A stretch of 64,000 nucleotides of DNA from Oasisia sp. SBJ-2009 (lineage: Eukaryota > Annelida > Polychaeta > Sabellida > Siboglinidae): NCBI GenBank assembly GCA_964017155.1, contig OZ024863.1:45259364-45323363 (forward strand), written 5' to 3'. The position numbers and the translations under genes were made by a program. The notes under the pieces were generated by a model. It worked only from the letters and a program-made list of their open reading frames with translations. It searched no databases and was not told where the DNA came from. This document shows, in pieces, positions 19,703 to 32,180 of this stretch. The stretch's first letter is position 1; the number at the start of each line of letters is the position of its first letter.

Positions 19703-21187
19703 CTGAAATACACATAACTATTTTTTTTAAATATAAAACATAATTAATTGTTGGTCTGGTGCTAATTCTAAACTAAAAAAGCCTTTTTATTATGCTATTT
19801 ACAATAGTTATGTTGGCAACATATATTTGAAGAGGGGCTATGGCCCACCCCAATCACTGAACATTGGGGGGGGGAGACTTAATTGGACCCAACACTGCTT
19901 GCCTGATTCATAGAGTGACAAGATGCAGAGCTTACAGGGGTGCCTGTGTTGGACTTCCCAATCCCACATTTTGGTAAAAACAATTGTCATCACTAAAATG
20001 AGATCAAATTACACAAAGTGCCTAAATCTACTTGTTCCGCCGTAGGCAATATAAATATCCACCAGGACGACCAGGCTGCAATCAAATGGGGGACAGGGCA
20101 AACGAAAATTAATAATCTATTATGTGTTTGATGGTTAATGCCTATTAATATATCAACACAAGGGTGCAAAATAACAGAGCCCGGCATGATGAATATTTAA
20201 TGGACTAAGAGCAAGGTGCGGGCTGCGGCCCACCAAGCAATTTATCTAGTGAGTTTCCACTAGGTAGTCGGAAGTTTAGTTCTTATTATTAATGTTACTA
20301 CTAGACCGATGTAGGGTTTTTAAGAGAGGGGAGTGATCAGTCTCGCTATATATGCCTATAAATTTGTTTTATGAACATAAAAAGTATGAGGACATTTTCT
20401 ATGCTGACCCCCTCAGGCCGCGGGGTGGTCAGCGTCCCCCTCGTCCCCCACTGATCGACGATCATGGTGTGCCTGTGTAGAACTTCCCAATCCAATATTT
20501 TGGCAAATACATTTTTTATCACTCATATGGGAATAAGTTGCACAAAGTGCAGGAATCCGCCGCTTCTGCGGTGGGCGATAAGCATCAAGCAAGCGAAGGG
20601 TGAAAGTGCAAAAAAAATGTCATCATTTAAAATGTGCTTGATGGCTAGAGCCTATTAATAATATCAACACAAGGTTGCAAACCGATAGAGCCCGGCAGCG
20701 GCTTACATTTTTCCGATAGTTATAAACTTTCCGATTGGCCTTTCTGCGTATGCGCGACAAATTTAAAATCATCAATGTGCAGCGAAATAACAAAGCATTT
20801 TTTGTATAAATGCCACGGGCTGTTCGATAACTCTCCTGTGATGACTACGGTGAAGAGTTGTCTAAAATTTCGTTCAATACATTAAAATATTACGTTTGTT
20901 TAAATAACTACCACGGATTATGGCGAACTAACAGCAAACATGCCTCAAAACTTGTTTGCCTCGTGTTAATTTGCGATAAATAACTTTGCTGAACTTCATA
21001 TCGCGAGTTTATTGTCTACGTAGTCCTATGTAGTAGCTTTTAAGAGAGAGGCGTGTTGGGTCAGGCTATATGCCTCGCAATTTTTCTGAACTAAAAAGTG
21101 GGGGGGACAATTCCTATGCTGTCCCCCCACCCTGAAAAGTGGGGGGACGCGTCCCCCCCCCCCGTCCCCCACCGATCGACGCCCGTG
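19576..21187. mobile_element. hAT-like MITE, copy 2, inserted in the tyrosine-recombinase gene
   Basis: The ends CAGGGGCGTCGATC and GATCGACGCCCGTG are flanked by perfect 8-bp duplications GTAGCTGC (19568-19575 and 21188-21195). It is the same element as 12454-14171, inverted. It is 1612 bp, differing mainly in TA-tract length, and non-autonomous. The insertion falls directly after the HxxR box of the recombinase and separates it from the catalytic tyrosine. Confidence 0.9.
19638..19700. repeat. (TA)n microsatellite inside MITE copy 2
   Basis: A TA run of about 60 bp, homologous to 13955-14105. Confidence 0.95.
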
Positions 21188-22500
21188 GTAGCTGCCCCGA
21201 TTCGAAAACTGTGTGCTTTATATTTAGTAGGGTCCAATCCTGCCCATTTCAAAGCTTTTGTGAGATACTGACAAAAGTAAGTACGGGACACTGGGGAAGA
21301 ATTAGCGAAAGCAAACAATGGGCCATCAAAGGTACCCCGAAGTTTCAGAAATTGAGACAGGGCGTGTACTGGACAATATGCGTCGCTGGTCTGAGAATTA
21401 GTTAAAGTAACTGGTTGCTTAGAAGTGTTGTGCTTAAAGTGCGACATGACTAAAGCAATGCCTGTATTACCAATAGTAACATCGGAAAATTTAATGATGG
21501 AGCGACCATTATTGTGACGGGAATGGACGGTAATTTCCCCTATGCGTAGAAATGCATGAAATGCCAAGAGAAACATGCTTTGTAGGAGAAGTCGCAAATA
21601 AGCAGAGGAAGCAATAAATTGAGTAGCATCAACAATTTTCCGAAGGATAGACAAACTGATTGGAAGGCGAGTGTCTGGAGTAGCCGACAACTTCTGGGCT
21701 CCTACTAGTAACTTCTTGATGACAAAGAGCTGGGTGGGATCGATGTTGCCGGCCAACTTGTGCACGTATGATATGGCAGACATATAGGTCATTAGAGTAG
21801 CTGGGGCATAACGTTGAGAGTGTAGATGTGCAATAAATGCCCCTAAAACACAGGCAGATGCAGGGAAAACTGGAACCCCTGGAAAAGTATTCTTGCAAAA
21901 AATTGCGTAAGATGAAATGGCTCGGTGATATGTCCGTTTCGTACCACATGATAAGGCAGCGTTCAGAAGAGTGGTCATCATTGGTGCCAAAGCTGTAATG
22001 TTCGTGGCAGTCGTTTGGGGTGCAGTTGGAGGCAAAGTGTCAACTGTCATGTTGCCGTTACCGGTGTCATCCGGGAAGAGGGAGTTAAGTGCGCCGGTAA
22101 CTGCACTGTTCAGTGGGTCACTTGCCAATGCACCATAGCGGGGCAATGTCACCTGGGAAGCGACAGGGACGTACCCATGCAGGGCGTGTTCATGTGGTAG
22201 AGGTGCGGGCGCACACTCATCGCGAAGTTGCTTCAGGACCTCCCGAGACACAAGGGCCACCACGTCAGTCATGCTGGTCGTGGCAATGCCAGGGGCGGCA
22301 TTCATATCAGGGCAGGCGGCAGCAGCGCTAACGAGGCGGCGACTCCTGGTAGAAGGGTACAGGGACGTGGCCTCCAGCTCCGCTGCCCGATTCAAGAGGG
22401 CAGAGCGACGCTGGGACGGTTGACGAACCGTAGAGCGTTGCAACGCAGATGCACGACAACGCTTCATACTGCAACAGGGCAACGAAAAGCCAGACAGCAC
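21188..22500 (-). pseudogene. Tyrosine recombinase/integrase of a mobile element, N-terminal part
   Basis: About 438 codons from ATG at 22500; a start at M12 is equally possible. There is a low-complexity N-terminal region, then a SAM-like core-binding part (about 185-270: TKRTYHRAISSYAIF, ATLMTYMSAISYVHKLAG). The catalytic half has box-I arginine R319 in FHAFLRIGEI and the HxxR box H430/R433 in KAHSFRIGAATT. The reading then runs into the MITE and is lost. With the severed part the uninterrupted protein would be about 475 residues with R, H-R, W and Y all present. The family resembles YR mobile elements (DIRS/Ngaro or Crypton). No reverse transcriptase or RNase H is seen, so the class is open. 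Confidence 0.85.
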
Positions 22501-23100
22501 ATCGAAACGGCCAGGACAGGAAAATAGTGTATGCCAAGAAGGGTGGGCAACTGGAGCTGATCACAAGCAAGCTGGTACAGAAACATGGAATGAACAAGCG
22601 ACGAAATGTAAATTAGTGGTAGACAAGAAGATGTTAGGTGGTACGAATGATGTACATGATGACACATATGACAAAGGCATGTGTGATATAACGGAAAGTG
22701 TGATCATTGTATGCCTGACAAGAAGTGTCATCAAAGGAATGAAAGTATAGCTGAGAAGGATATGCTTGAGTGCAGCATACTAAGTAGGAGACAGACCATG
22801 AATGGTGAGAACAGCAAGGGTACACATGACAAACAAGAAATGTTATAGCTGTCAAGATCATAACTAGGACAAAGTGAATGAAGGGTAATCGATACAAGTA
22901 TATACCATATCTGAAGAGATGAGAACACAAGCAGTACATCATATGGATATGCAAATTATCAATATGGACAATGACCACACAGAATGACAGGCATGGCTAA
23001 TAATAAAAACTGAATGTTACTGCAGAAACATAGAGAAGACAGAGAAGTGCAGTGGTGGAAGTCGTAACAAGGCAACCTAAGGCCTGGCGGTCATCTAAAC
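22501..23100. other. Spacer between recombinase gene and 61-bp array
   Basis: The plus-strand reading is purine-rich (A/G). No coding region is supported. This would be the leader of the recombinase gene if that gene has its own transcript. Confidence 0.4.
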
Positions 23101-26100
23101 TGTCACAACATGCACAGAGCACACCATACAAATATGAAAATCACCCAGCAATGGGAGAACGACAGAGACAAAACATAAACGGTACACCATACAAACACAA
23201 TAAAGGACAAAGGGTACACCATACGAACATGATGAAGACCCGTAACGTGAGTATGATCATGACAGATGATAAACGATACACCAAACAACCATATGGTACA
23301 CCACACAATCAAGTATGACCATGACAGAACGTAAACAGTACACCAAGCAAACATATGGTACACGACACAATCGAGTACTACCGTGACAGAACTTAAACGG
23401 TACACCAAACAAACATATGGTACACCACACAATCAAGTATGACCATGATAGAACGTAAATGGTACACCAAGCAAACATATGGTACACGACACAATCGAGT
23501 ACTACCGTGACAGAACGTAAACGGTACACCAAACAAACATATGGTACACCACACAATCGAGTGTAACCATGACAGAACGTAAACGGTACACCAAACAAAC
23601 ATATGGTACACCACACAATCGAGTGTGACCACGACACTACGTAAACGGTACACAAACAAACATATGGTACACTACACTGTCAAGTGTGACCACGTCAGAA
23701 CGTAAACGGTACACAAACAAACGGTACACACCACCGTCAAGTGTGACCACGTCAGAACGTAAACGGTACACAAACAAACATATGGTACACACCACCGTCA
23801 AGTGTGACCACGTCAGAACGTAAACGGTACACAAGCAAACATATGGTACACACCACCGTCAAGTGTGACCGTGTCAAATGTAAACGGTAGACAAGCAAAC
23901 ATATGGTACACACCACCGTCAAGTGTGACCACGACAGAACGTAAACGGTACACAAACAAAGATGGCACACCCCACAATCGAGTGTGACCACGACAGACGT
24001 AAACGGAACACCAAACAAACACCTGGTACACCACGCAATCGAGTATGACCACGACATACGTAAACGGTACACCAAACAAACACATGGTACACCATACAAT
24101 CGAGTATGACCACGACAGACAAAACAGTACACCAAATAAACACATGGTACACCACACAATCGAGTATGACCATGACAGAACGTAAACAGTACACCAAGCA
24201 AACATATGGTACACCACACAATCAAGTATGACCATGATAGAACGTAAATGGTACACCAAGCAAACATATGGTACACGACACAATCGAGTACTACCGTGAT
24301 AGAACGTAAACGGTACACCAAACAAACATATGGTACACCACACAATCGAGTGTAACCATGACAGAACGTAAACGGTACACCAAACAAACATATGGTACAC
24401 CACACAATCGAGTGTGACCACGACACTACGTAAACGGTACACAAACAAACATATGGTACACTACACTGTCAAGTGTGACCACGTCAGAACGTAAACGGTA
24501 CACAAACAAACATATGGTACACACCACCGTCAAGTGTGACCACGTCAGAACGTAAACGGTACACAAACAAACATATGGTACACACCACCGTCAAGTGTGA
24601 CCACGTCAGAACGTAAACGGTACACAAGCAAACATATGGTACACACCACCGTCAAGTGTGACCGTGTCAAATGTAAACGGTACACAAGCAAACATATGGT
24701 ACACACCACCGTCAAGTGTGACCACGACAGAACGTAAACGGTACACAAACAAACGGTACACACCACCGTCAAGTGTGACCACGTCAGAACGTAAACGGTA
24801 CACAAACAAACATATGGTACACACCACCGTCAAGTGTGACCACGTCAGAACGTAAACGGTACACAAGCAAACATATGGTACACACCACCGTCAAGTGTGA
24901 CCACGACAGAACGTAAACGGTACACAAACAAACATGGTACACCCCACAATCGAGTGTGACCACGACAGACGTAAACGGAACACCAAACAAACATGGTACA
25001 CCCCACACTCGAGTATGACCACGACAGACGTAAACGGTACACCAAACCGAACACATGGTACACCACACAATCGAGTATGACCACGACAGACGTACACGGT
25101 ACACCAAACAAACACCTGGTACACCACGCAATCGAGTATGACCACGACAGACGTAAACGGTACACCAAACAAACACATGGTACACCATACAATCGAGTAT
25201 GACCACGACAGACAAAACAGTACACCAAATAAACACATGGTACACCACACAATCGAGTATGACCACGACAGACGTAAACGGTACACCAAACAAACACATG
25301 GTACACCACACATTCGAGTATGACCACGACAGACGTAAACGGTACACCAAACAAACACATGGTACACCATACAATCGAGTATGACCACGACAGACAAAAC
25401 AGTACACCAAATAAACACATGGTACACCACACAATCGAGTATGACCATGACAGAACGTAAACAGTACACCAAGCAAACATATGGTACACGACACAATCGA
25501 GTACTACCGTGACAGAACTTAAACGGTACACCATACAAACATATGGTACACCACACAATCAAGTATGACCATGATAGAACGTAAATGGTACACCAAGCAA
25601 ACATATGGTACACGACACAATCGAGTACTACCGTGATAGAACGTAAACGGTACACCAAACAAACATATGGTACACCACACAATCGAGTGTAACCATGACA
25701 GAACGTAAACGGTACACCAAACAAACATATGGTACACCACACAATCGAGTGTGACCACGACACTACGTAAACGGTACACAAACAAACATATGGTACACTA
25801 CACTGTCAAGTGTGACCACGTCAGAACGTAAACGGTACACAAACAAACGGTACACACCACCGTCAAGTGTGACCACGTCAGAACGTAAACGGTCCACAAA
25901 CAAACATATGGTACACACCACCGTCAAGTGTGACCACGTCAGAAGGTAAACGGTACACAAGCAAACATATGGTACACACCACCGTCAAGTGTGACCGTGT
26001 CAAATGTAAACGGTACACAAGCAAACATATGGTACACACCACCGTCAAGTGTGACCACGACAGAACGTAAACGGTACACAAACAAACGGTACACACCACC

Positions 26101-27060
26101 GTCAAGTGTGACCACGTCAGAACGTAAACGGTACACAAACAAACATATGGTACACACCACCGTCAAGTGTGACCACGTCAGAACGTAAACGGTACACAAG
26201 CAAACATATGGTACACACCACCGTCAAGTGTGACCGTGTCAAATGTAAACGGTACACAAGCAAACATATGGTACACACCACCGTCAAGTGTGACCACGAC
26301 AGAACGTAAACGGTACACAAACAAACATGGTACACCCCACAATCGAGTGTGACCACGACAGACGTAAACGGAACACCAAACAAACATGGTACACCCCACA
26401 CTCGAGTATGACCACGACAGACGTAAACGGTACACCAAACCGAACACATGGTACACCACACAATCGAGTATGACCACGACAGACGTACACGGTACACCAA
26501 ACAAACACCTGGTACACCACGCAATCGAGTATGACCACGACAGACGTAAACGGTACACCAAACAAACACATGGTACACCATACAATCGAGTATGACCACG
26601 ACAGACAAAACAGTACATCAAATAAACACATGGTACACCACACAATCGAGTATGACCACGACAGACGTAAACGGTACACCAAACAAACACATGGTACACC
26701 ACACATTCGAGTATGACCACGACAGACGTAAACGGTACACCAAACAAACACATGGTACACCACACATTCGAGTATGACCACGACAGACGTAAACGGAACA
26801 CAAAACAAACACATGGACGTCATGGTACACCACACAATCGAGTATGACCACGACAGACGTAAACGGTACACCAAACAATCATGACAAGGCCCATCAACGT
26901 GAGTACGACCGCGGGCTGACACTAACGGTACACCATACAAACATGATAAAGACCCATAAATGGCATAATGTGAGTACGACAAAATAGAACAACAGTCAAA
27001 ACAGTACACCAGACATACATGATAAAGCCCGTTACACCATACAAACATGATAGACCCAGC
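23100..27060. repeat. 61-62 bp tandem satellite array, about 3.9 kb
   Basis: Some 60 units carry the phrases GTAAACGGTACACCAAACAA, ATATGGTACACCACACAATC and GAGT(A/G)TGACCACGACAGA. Subtypes are the CACCAAACAAAC...CAATCGAGT type, the CACAAACAAAC...CCGTCAAGT type and shortened units of about 54 bp. Units decay at both edges (23100-23260 and 26880-27060). The minus strand is free of stops in all three frames over long stretches, for example 24891-25494. A unit length not divisible by three rotates the frame, giving a 183-bp protein-level period. Confidence 0.95.
24421..26800. repeat. Higher-order duplication inside the 61-bp array
   Basis: The diagnostic unit variant CGACACTACG occurs at 23632, 24421 and 25758. 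A CCCCACACTCGAG variant occurs at 25001 and 26394. Blocks of roughly 1.34-1.39 kb therefore recur in the same order, with one extra unit in the later block. Confidence 0.75.
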
Positions 27061-27061
27061 A

Positions 27062-27307
27062 ATCCGCACGAGACAAATCATTAGTTCCTATGTCAATAAT
27101 AACCGCGCTCGGTGACAGGTCCCGGACGACTGACAGTTCCCCGACACCGGTCCATCGATCTAGGGTAAGACCCCCTGGACCGTGGTAAATGGCGGCGGAA
27201 AATGGGTCAGTCAACTCCAAGTCTGCGCCGAAGATGCGAGAAATATCAGTACTAAATACATAACGGTGTAGGCGGCGAATGAAACTGTGAACGATAATGA
27301 CAAAGTG
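27062..27307 (-). pseudogene. SGNH-hydrolase-like fragment of a mobile element
   Basis: Minus-strand frame with VHSFIRRLHRYV (position of the catalytic serine block), then GPGGLTLDRW, then SPSAVIIDIGTNDLSRAD (GTND block). The spacing and motifs fit the N-terminal half of an SGNH/GDSL hydrolase. It then runs directly into the degenerate edge of the 61-bp array, and the C-terminal catalytic D-x-x-H block is not found. SGNH or esterase domains are known in some retroelements (CR1-like LINE ORF1). Here it lies on the same strand as, and upstream of, the tyrosine-recombinase gene. Confidence 0.55.
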
Positions 27308-27649
27308 CACAAGCGCCAACCATCCTCCAGCGAACGAGGGAACTCGGAAGTAACGAGCGAAAATAGGCGACGGGCTAAAACCGGAGATGTGACACGTCAC
27401 TTCAGAACACAAGATAATCAAGTCGAAAGACGCTTAGGAAGCGGAACATTTAAGTACAATACAGGAACAAAGCCTGTTAGACACGAAAATAGTGTGACTT
27501 GATACTAACCTTGAGTGGAAGGAAGAAAATTAACCTCTGTGTTGGCTCTGTTTATAAAACACTCCCTGCAGCTCAGAGATCCAACACAGAGGATGACGCT
27601 TAAACTACGGGTACAGTGTTGTCTAACACATATAAATAAACATAACAAT

Positions 27650-27925
27650 TTCACATCACATTGGATAAATACTATTTTGACAGGTTTGTAAAAATATTCA
27701 TATATCACGATGTCTTCATCGTTAAGAACATTCAGGGCTGGCGTGTTCATTAGTGTAGACTTGATAATGCACAGTTCTCCTGGTCTCAGCCAAGTCTCAC
27801 TAATACTAACAGTGTCAGCATCAGACAGCAGTTCAGCGATATATAACGAAGACTGTTTGAAACCTTTAGGATTGAGACCAGTGTGCTTAAGGATCGTAAA
27901 AGTGTTAGTGTTCGGATTGACAGTT
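27650..27925 (-). pseudogene. LINE ORF2 fragment: start of AP-type endonuclease
   Basis: Starts at the stop codon of ORF1 in another frame. It reads FTILKHTGLNPKGF and LYIAELLSDADTVSISETWL followed by RPGE. SISETWL is the second conserved block of LINE EEP endonucleases. Similarity fades around 27700 and no reverse transcriptase follows, so the element is cut off here. Confidence 0.65.
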
Positions 27926-29386
27926 TCACCATCTGCTGTTGTCGTATGACCTGTTGTCGTGTTGTCGTTGTCCGTATTCCTGCTGGTCGCAGTCATCCCA
28001 TTGTTCGTAGTCATCTTGCATGTCATATTCACCGCGTCGACTGTGATAGTCCTGTTGATCATAGTGAGACCTTCTGTCTCGTCTAGCCCATGGCTGGCTT
28101 TGTCTCTGGGGATGTGTGTTGTTTCTGCGTTTGCGCTGGCCGTATTGGTTGTGACCGTGTCGTTGTTCTTCGCTACAGTTGTTGTCACGTGATGGGCGCT
28201 TGAGCTGAAAGGTCTGATTCCTTCGACTTTGGTGAAATGGTTTCACTCGTATGCCACCAGGGCAGTTATCCCGGGAGAGAATTTGCTTAGCGTGATGCGA
28301 TGGTGCTGTCACTTTGTACGATTTCCAATCACGATGTTGGTTCTTTGAGGACACATCCTTGACGATGCAGCCAGTAACATTCATTACGTCCAGGTGGACT
28401 TTCACCTGCGCCTCATCCGTGTCGCAATGTGCACCGCTTATGAACATGTGTGTAGTATCGCTGTCTGTGGTATGAGCTGCTGTCTGCTGACATTGGGTTG
28501 CAGACTTCAATTTCCCAAGTGCAGCCTGGGTCATGATTTGCTTAGCGATCGCGTTGTGAGTTGTAAGGCCACATTTGTTGTTCTCATTAAGCACTTTGCT
28601 TTGCTGTTGCTGCAGCTGGGATTCTGGTTGTACATGCTTCGCTCTTCTTCCATCACGTTTTGCCTTTTTGTTGAGCTTTTTGCGTTGGTGTCTCTGTACC
28701 TGAAAGTTCTCTCCGTCCGATTCGCTTGTTGGCTCATGCAGTAGACGAATGGACGACCGGTGGCGTTAGTTCCGTAGTTCCGTCTGCAGCAACACAGTAG
28801 TGACACTCTGGTTGGTGGTCGCATTTGCTGCTAATTGTGCGTGGAGTAGTGCATTGTCATTCTGAAGGATATTTACTTGTGCTTGTAGTGCCTTTATTTT
28901 TGTGTCGAAATCGTTCATCGTTTGAATTAATACTTCTATTTGAGCTAGTACATGATGTGGTTGGTCAACATGGGTGGTAGTCACATCTATTTCTTAAATG
29001 TTGTCTTTGAAGATGTTTTCTGATTCTTTTGATGGAGATCGATTGGCTCTACTGAATCCAAGGAATTAGATGTCTTTAGCCGCTGTGTGAGCTACTGTCC
29101 TTTGAACGGCTCGGCGATCTTTATATTTATGGAAACTGGTTTTAGCCATATTAGCAAGAATGTTATGAATGCTACTCAGCCCGTCCATGTCTAGCTCAGT
29201 TATTGTTTATAGTATGTCCTTCATTCCGTATTGAAAGATGCGTTGTATTTCACTAATGAATAGTTCGTGAGGTTTGTCGTCGTGTGTGAGGTCGTGGAGC
29301 GAAAACCTCTTGCCGGTGGATGACTCGTCATGTTCATTGTCGGGCCGATTCGTTTGGTCGTCTCTTCCTTCGCCTAGCTGTGCCAT
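27926..29386 (-). pseudogene. LINE ORF1, interrupted by four in-frame TAA codons
   Basis: One continuous frame runs from MAQLGEGRDD (29386) to the stop at 27926. Recognisable parts are a KYKDRRAVQRTVAH and RANRSPSKES segment, a coiled coil (VLAQIEVLIQTMNDFDTKIK onward), and a SESDGENFQVQ basic linker. These are followed by the DWKSYKVTAPSHHAKQILSR...GIRVKPF nucleic-acid-binding-type region and a charged Arg/Asp/Gln tail. The frame is broken by TAA at 29207-29209, 29066-29068, 28994-28996 and 28766-28768, with no frameshift. ORF1 protein of a CR1/L2-like LINE is the best reading. Confidence 0.65.
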
Positions 29387-29409
29387 CTTCAGTGGAGCGT
29401 GACACACGG

Positions 29410-30060
29410 TGCGTTAGAGTTGATGTCAACAGACGTCAATAAACCGTTGCAGCGCTGACACGTGACGATCAGCAAGATGCACCAGTATTCAGCCAAGCGT
29501 GTCTTATGCCTACACGCGTCACTGGCGTCACGTATTATTGCGAAATAATTGGATTGCGAAATCACCACCCACTCGGCGATATATATAGTCACTTCAAATA
29601 TTGTCCGATTTGATGTTAATAGTATATTTAAAAGATACACCAGTATCTGCATACACTATTCACTCAACTGGCCTGGGTCTGATGAGCTTGAACTCGGCCG
29701 TTATTCTTTCACACAAGATATACTGGCAAGGTTCAATTGTATGCGTTGTATTGTTGTATACAGATTGTCTGTGTTTTATGAATACTTACTTTGTAAATTG
29801 TACAATTGGATATTCTATTGCAATGGTAACTCATTTGTTGAATAAGTCTAATTACTTTCACTTTTTTACAATTTGTGAATCAGTTGATCTACATGTTTAT
29901 TTGGTTTAATAGTAAACAGAATATTTCTTTGAAAGAAAGGGAGATGTAGTATTCAGCGTGAATTCCACCGCGCATGTGTACACGACTAGCCAAAAAACAT
30001 CGAGTTGCCACACTGCCATCCCGAGTACGAGTCGCCTTATGTTACACAAACAAAAACAAT
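29410..30060. other. Junction DNA between LINE and duplication copy B
   Basis: Probably LINE 5' UTR followed by AT-rich sequence. No coding region is supported. Confidence 0.35.
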
Positions 30061-30065
30061 ATTAC

Positions 30066-30117
30066 CTGTCGCTGTGACAATCCATGCAGAAAGGAGCAGA
30101 AGAATCGTCAACTTCAT
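30066..30117 (-). CDS. Orphan copy of signal-peptide exon (copy B)
   Basis: Reads MKLTILLLLSAWIVTAT, then a phase-1 GTAATA donor. It is identical to 15168-15219 except for K for N at position 2. No matching downstream exons exist before the LINE, array and recombinase. It may be an alternative first exon of the gene at 7622-15219 or a relic. Upstream on the minus strand (around 30350-30370) is a TATATATA stretch. Confidence 0.55.
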
Positions 30118-32180
30118 TTTGCGAGAAGAAATCAGCGAGCCGTCCGTACAATAGAAAACGAGTACATCATATGAGTCAGAAAAGGATGTTAGTCACCCCC
30201 ACTACAGCGAGCACGGGTGTGTGTTCGCTGAAGCGTGCAGAAAGTCACGGCATCAGTAATTAAGCAACGGGGCTTATTCCGTTACGTGTAGGTCAGCGGC
30301 GCGTGTCCGTTTCAACACGCATCACTGGCAGGCGAACAGCAACTGTGCGTTTATATATATGTATACATATATATATCGGGAGCTTCTATTATTATTGGTT
30401 TGACATTGCATATCAATTTCTCTGATACGTTAGAAAATCACTTTGTTGACACTTAACCAAAAGTAAGAAAATGTAATATAATAATTTTGAGAACGTCTAC
30501 ACTAATGTGTCGACATTATTTCCACCAAATATAAAGCCTTTTGTTAGTTCATGTATGCCTGTGTGTATTTTAAAAAAGACTGCCCAAATGTTCCTGCCCT
30601 TCTCCCTTTCTCCTGCTGTTTGGTACAAACTCAAATTTCTTGGAAAGATTATATTTTGCTAAGCGAATTTGATGAGAGCAAACACATTAAAATCATAACA
30701 CATCACATAATCATGATTTATAGTGTCATTCGTTTGCATGACTCATGTATGTACACAATAAGCACCAATTACTGACAACATTGAAAACAGACTACACCGA
30801 ATCATTAATGCATTTATTTTGTACAACATAATGTACATAGTACAAATCATGCACGTTGCCGACAGCAAGTGTTATGTTTACATGTGCAATGGCACTTTTG
30901 ATCACAAATCATTACATACACCGGTGTACTAGATGGCACAGGTTCTGTTCCATCCTCTGAACGTCAATTTATATACAACAAATCACAAAACACACCTGTA
31001 AAGCAATCCTGAGTCTTCCACCACAGAAAGATACTCCACATTAAAAACAAAACACCAAGGAAACCACAGGTTATTCCTTAAACTATTAACGACAGTGTTT
31101 ATTACCTAAATGTTATCTCTGTATCAACAGCGATGTTAACAAGGCAAAGGTATGTAGCCATCAAATCTGAATGTCAATCTCTGATATCAGAGAAAATTAC
31201 TTTCATTTGGGAAGGGTGTCATAGGCAGGTCCGCGTTGGACACCAATAGTTTACACTTCTGATTGATACTGTTAATATTTTGGTATGACCAAATCAGTGT
31301 GTTTCCAAACTCTTGAGGGGGTAGGGGGCTGAAGCCAAATGAAAGTAATTTAATCTGTTATTGGACACCTGTGTTCTCTGATGATGCGTTAAGATAAAGA
31401 AAAGACAAAGACAGAAAATGGCTGTGTAACTCTGATCAGTAGTGTAACTCAGATTATTTTCTTCTGTATGTATCTGCAGTGCTTTGTCATAAGTAGCCTT
31501 AGGATACAAATATCAATCTAGTCATACTCTATAAAGTATACACCTTCAACCAAATTGTAGAAAGGCAGAAAAGCCCCACAAATGCACCAAAACCATAGCA
31601 GAATCACATGGAATAATGAAAAAATATGATAGTGAGAAACAGTTATGTATAACATCAGTTGCTTCCATATTATTTGTACGTTCTTATGTGCATTCACCGC
31701 TACAAGATATGTACAAGTGTGCATAATAATGACTACCCTGAAAAGCAGTGGGTATAGAGTTAACTTGTACATTCCTGAAATGATGCGCAAATGCTTTCAA
31801 ATGCCACCATTTACCTGGGGTAACAGTTTTGTTTTGCATGGGAATAACTCAGCAGAGTGACAGAAGTGTCTAAACTTGATGACAATAAAACTGCATTTCA
31901 GCAGGTACACATAAACAACAATCATCACAATTATTGAGTTTAATTATAGAAAACATCACCTAAAATGCGTAATGATAATAATAATTCCATAATAATGATA
32001 ATGAGAAAATTACAATGAAGAGTGGTCGTAATGATATATTGACAAAATCCTAATGATAAAAAATGTCATACTGTTAATGAACTTCCTACAACGACTGTTC
32101 GACATACGAGTCAGCCAGTCAGGGTTAGTGTGAACAGAAGTCTGTCTTCTGTGTACAAGAGCATTTAATGAAGGACTTCC

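Noticed and set aside
23103..26801. Large minus-strand proteins rich in W-C-T-V-Y and L-F-G-V-P motifs
   Set aside because: Translations of the 61-bp satellite in rotating frames. No start context, no homology, and competing frames overlap. Treated as repeat, not genes.
23260..26880. Possible CRISPR-like array
   Set aside because: Units are contiguous 61-62 bp tandem repeats without unique spacers, in an intron-rich animal genome.
28394..28744. Plus-strand 116-codon hydrophobic frame
   Set aside because: Antisense shadow of the LINE ORF1 frame on the minus strand.
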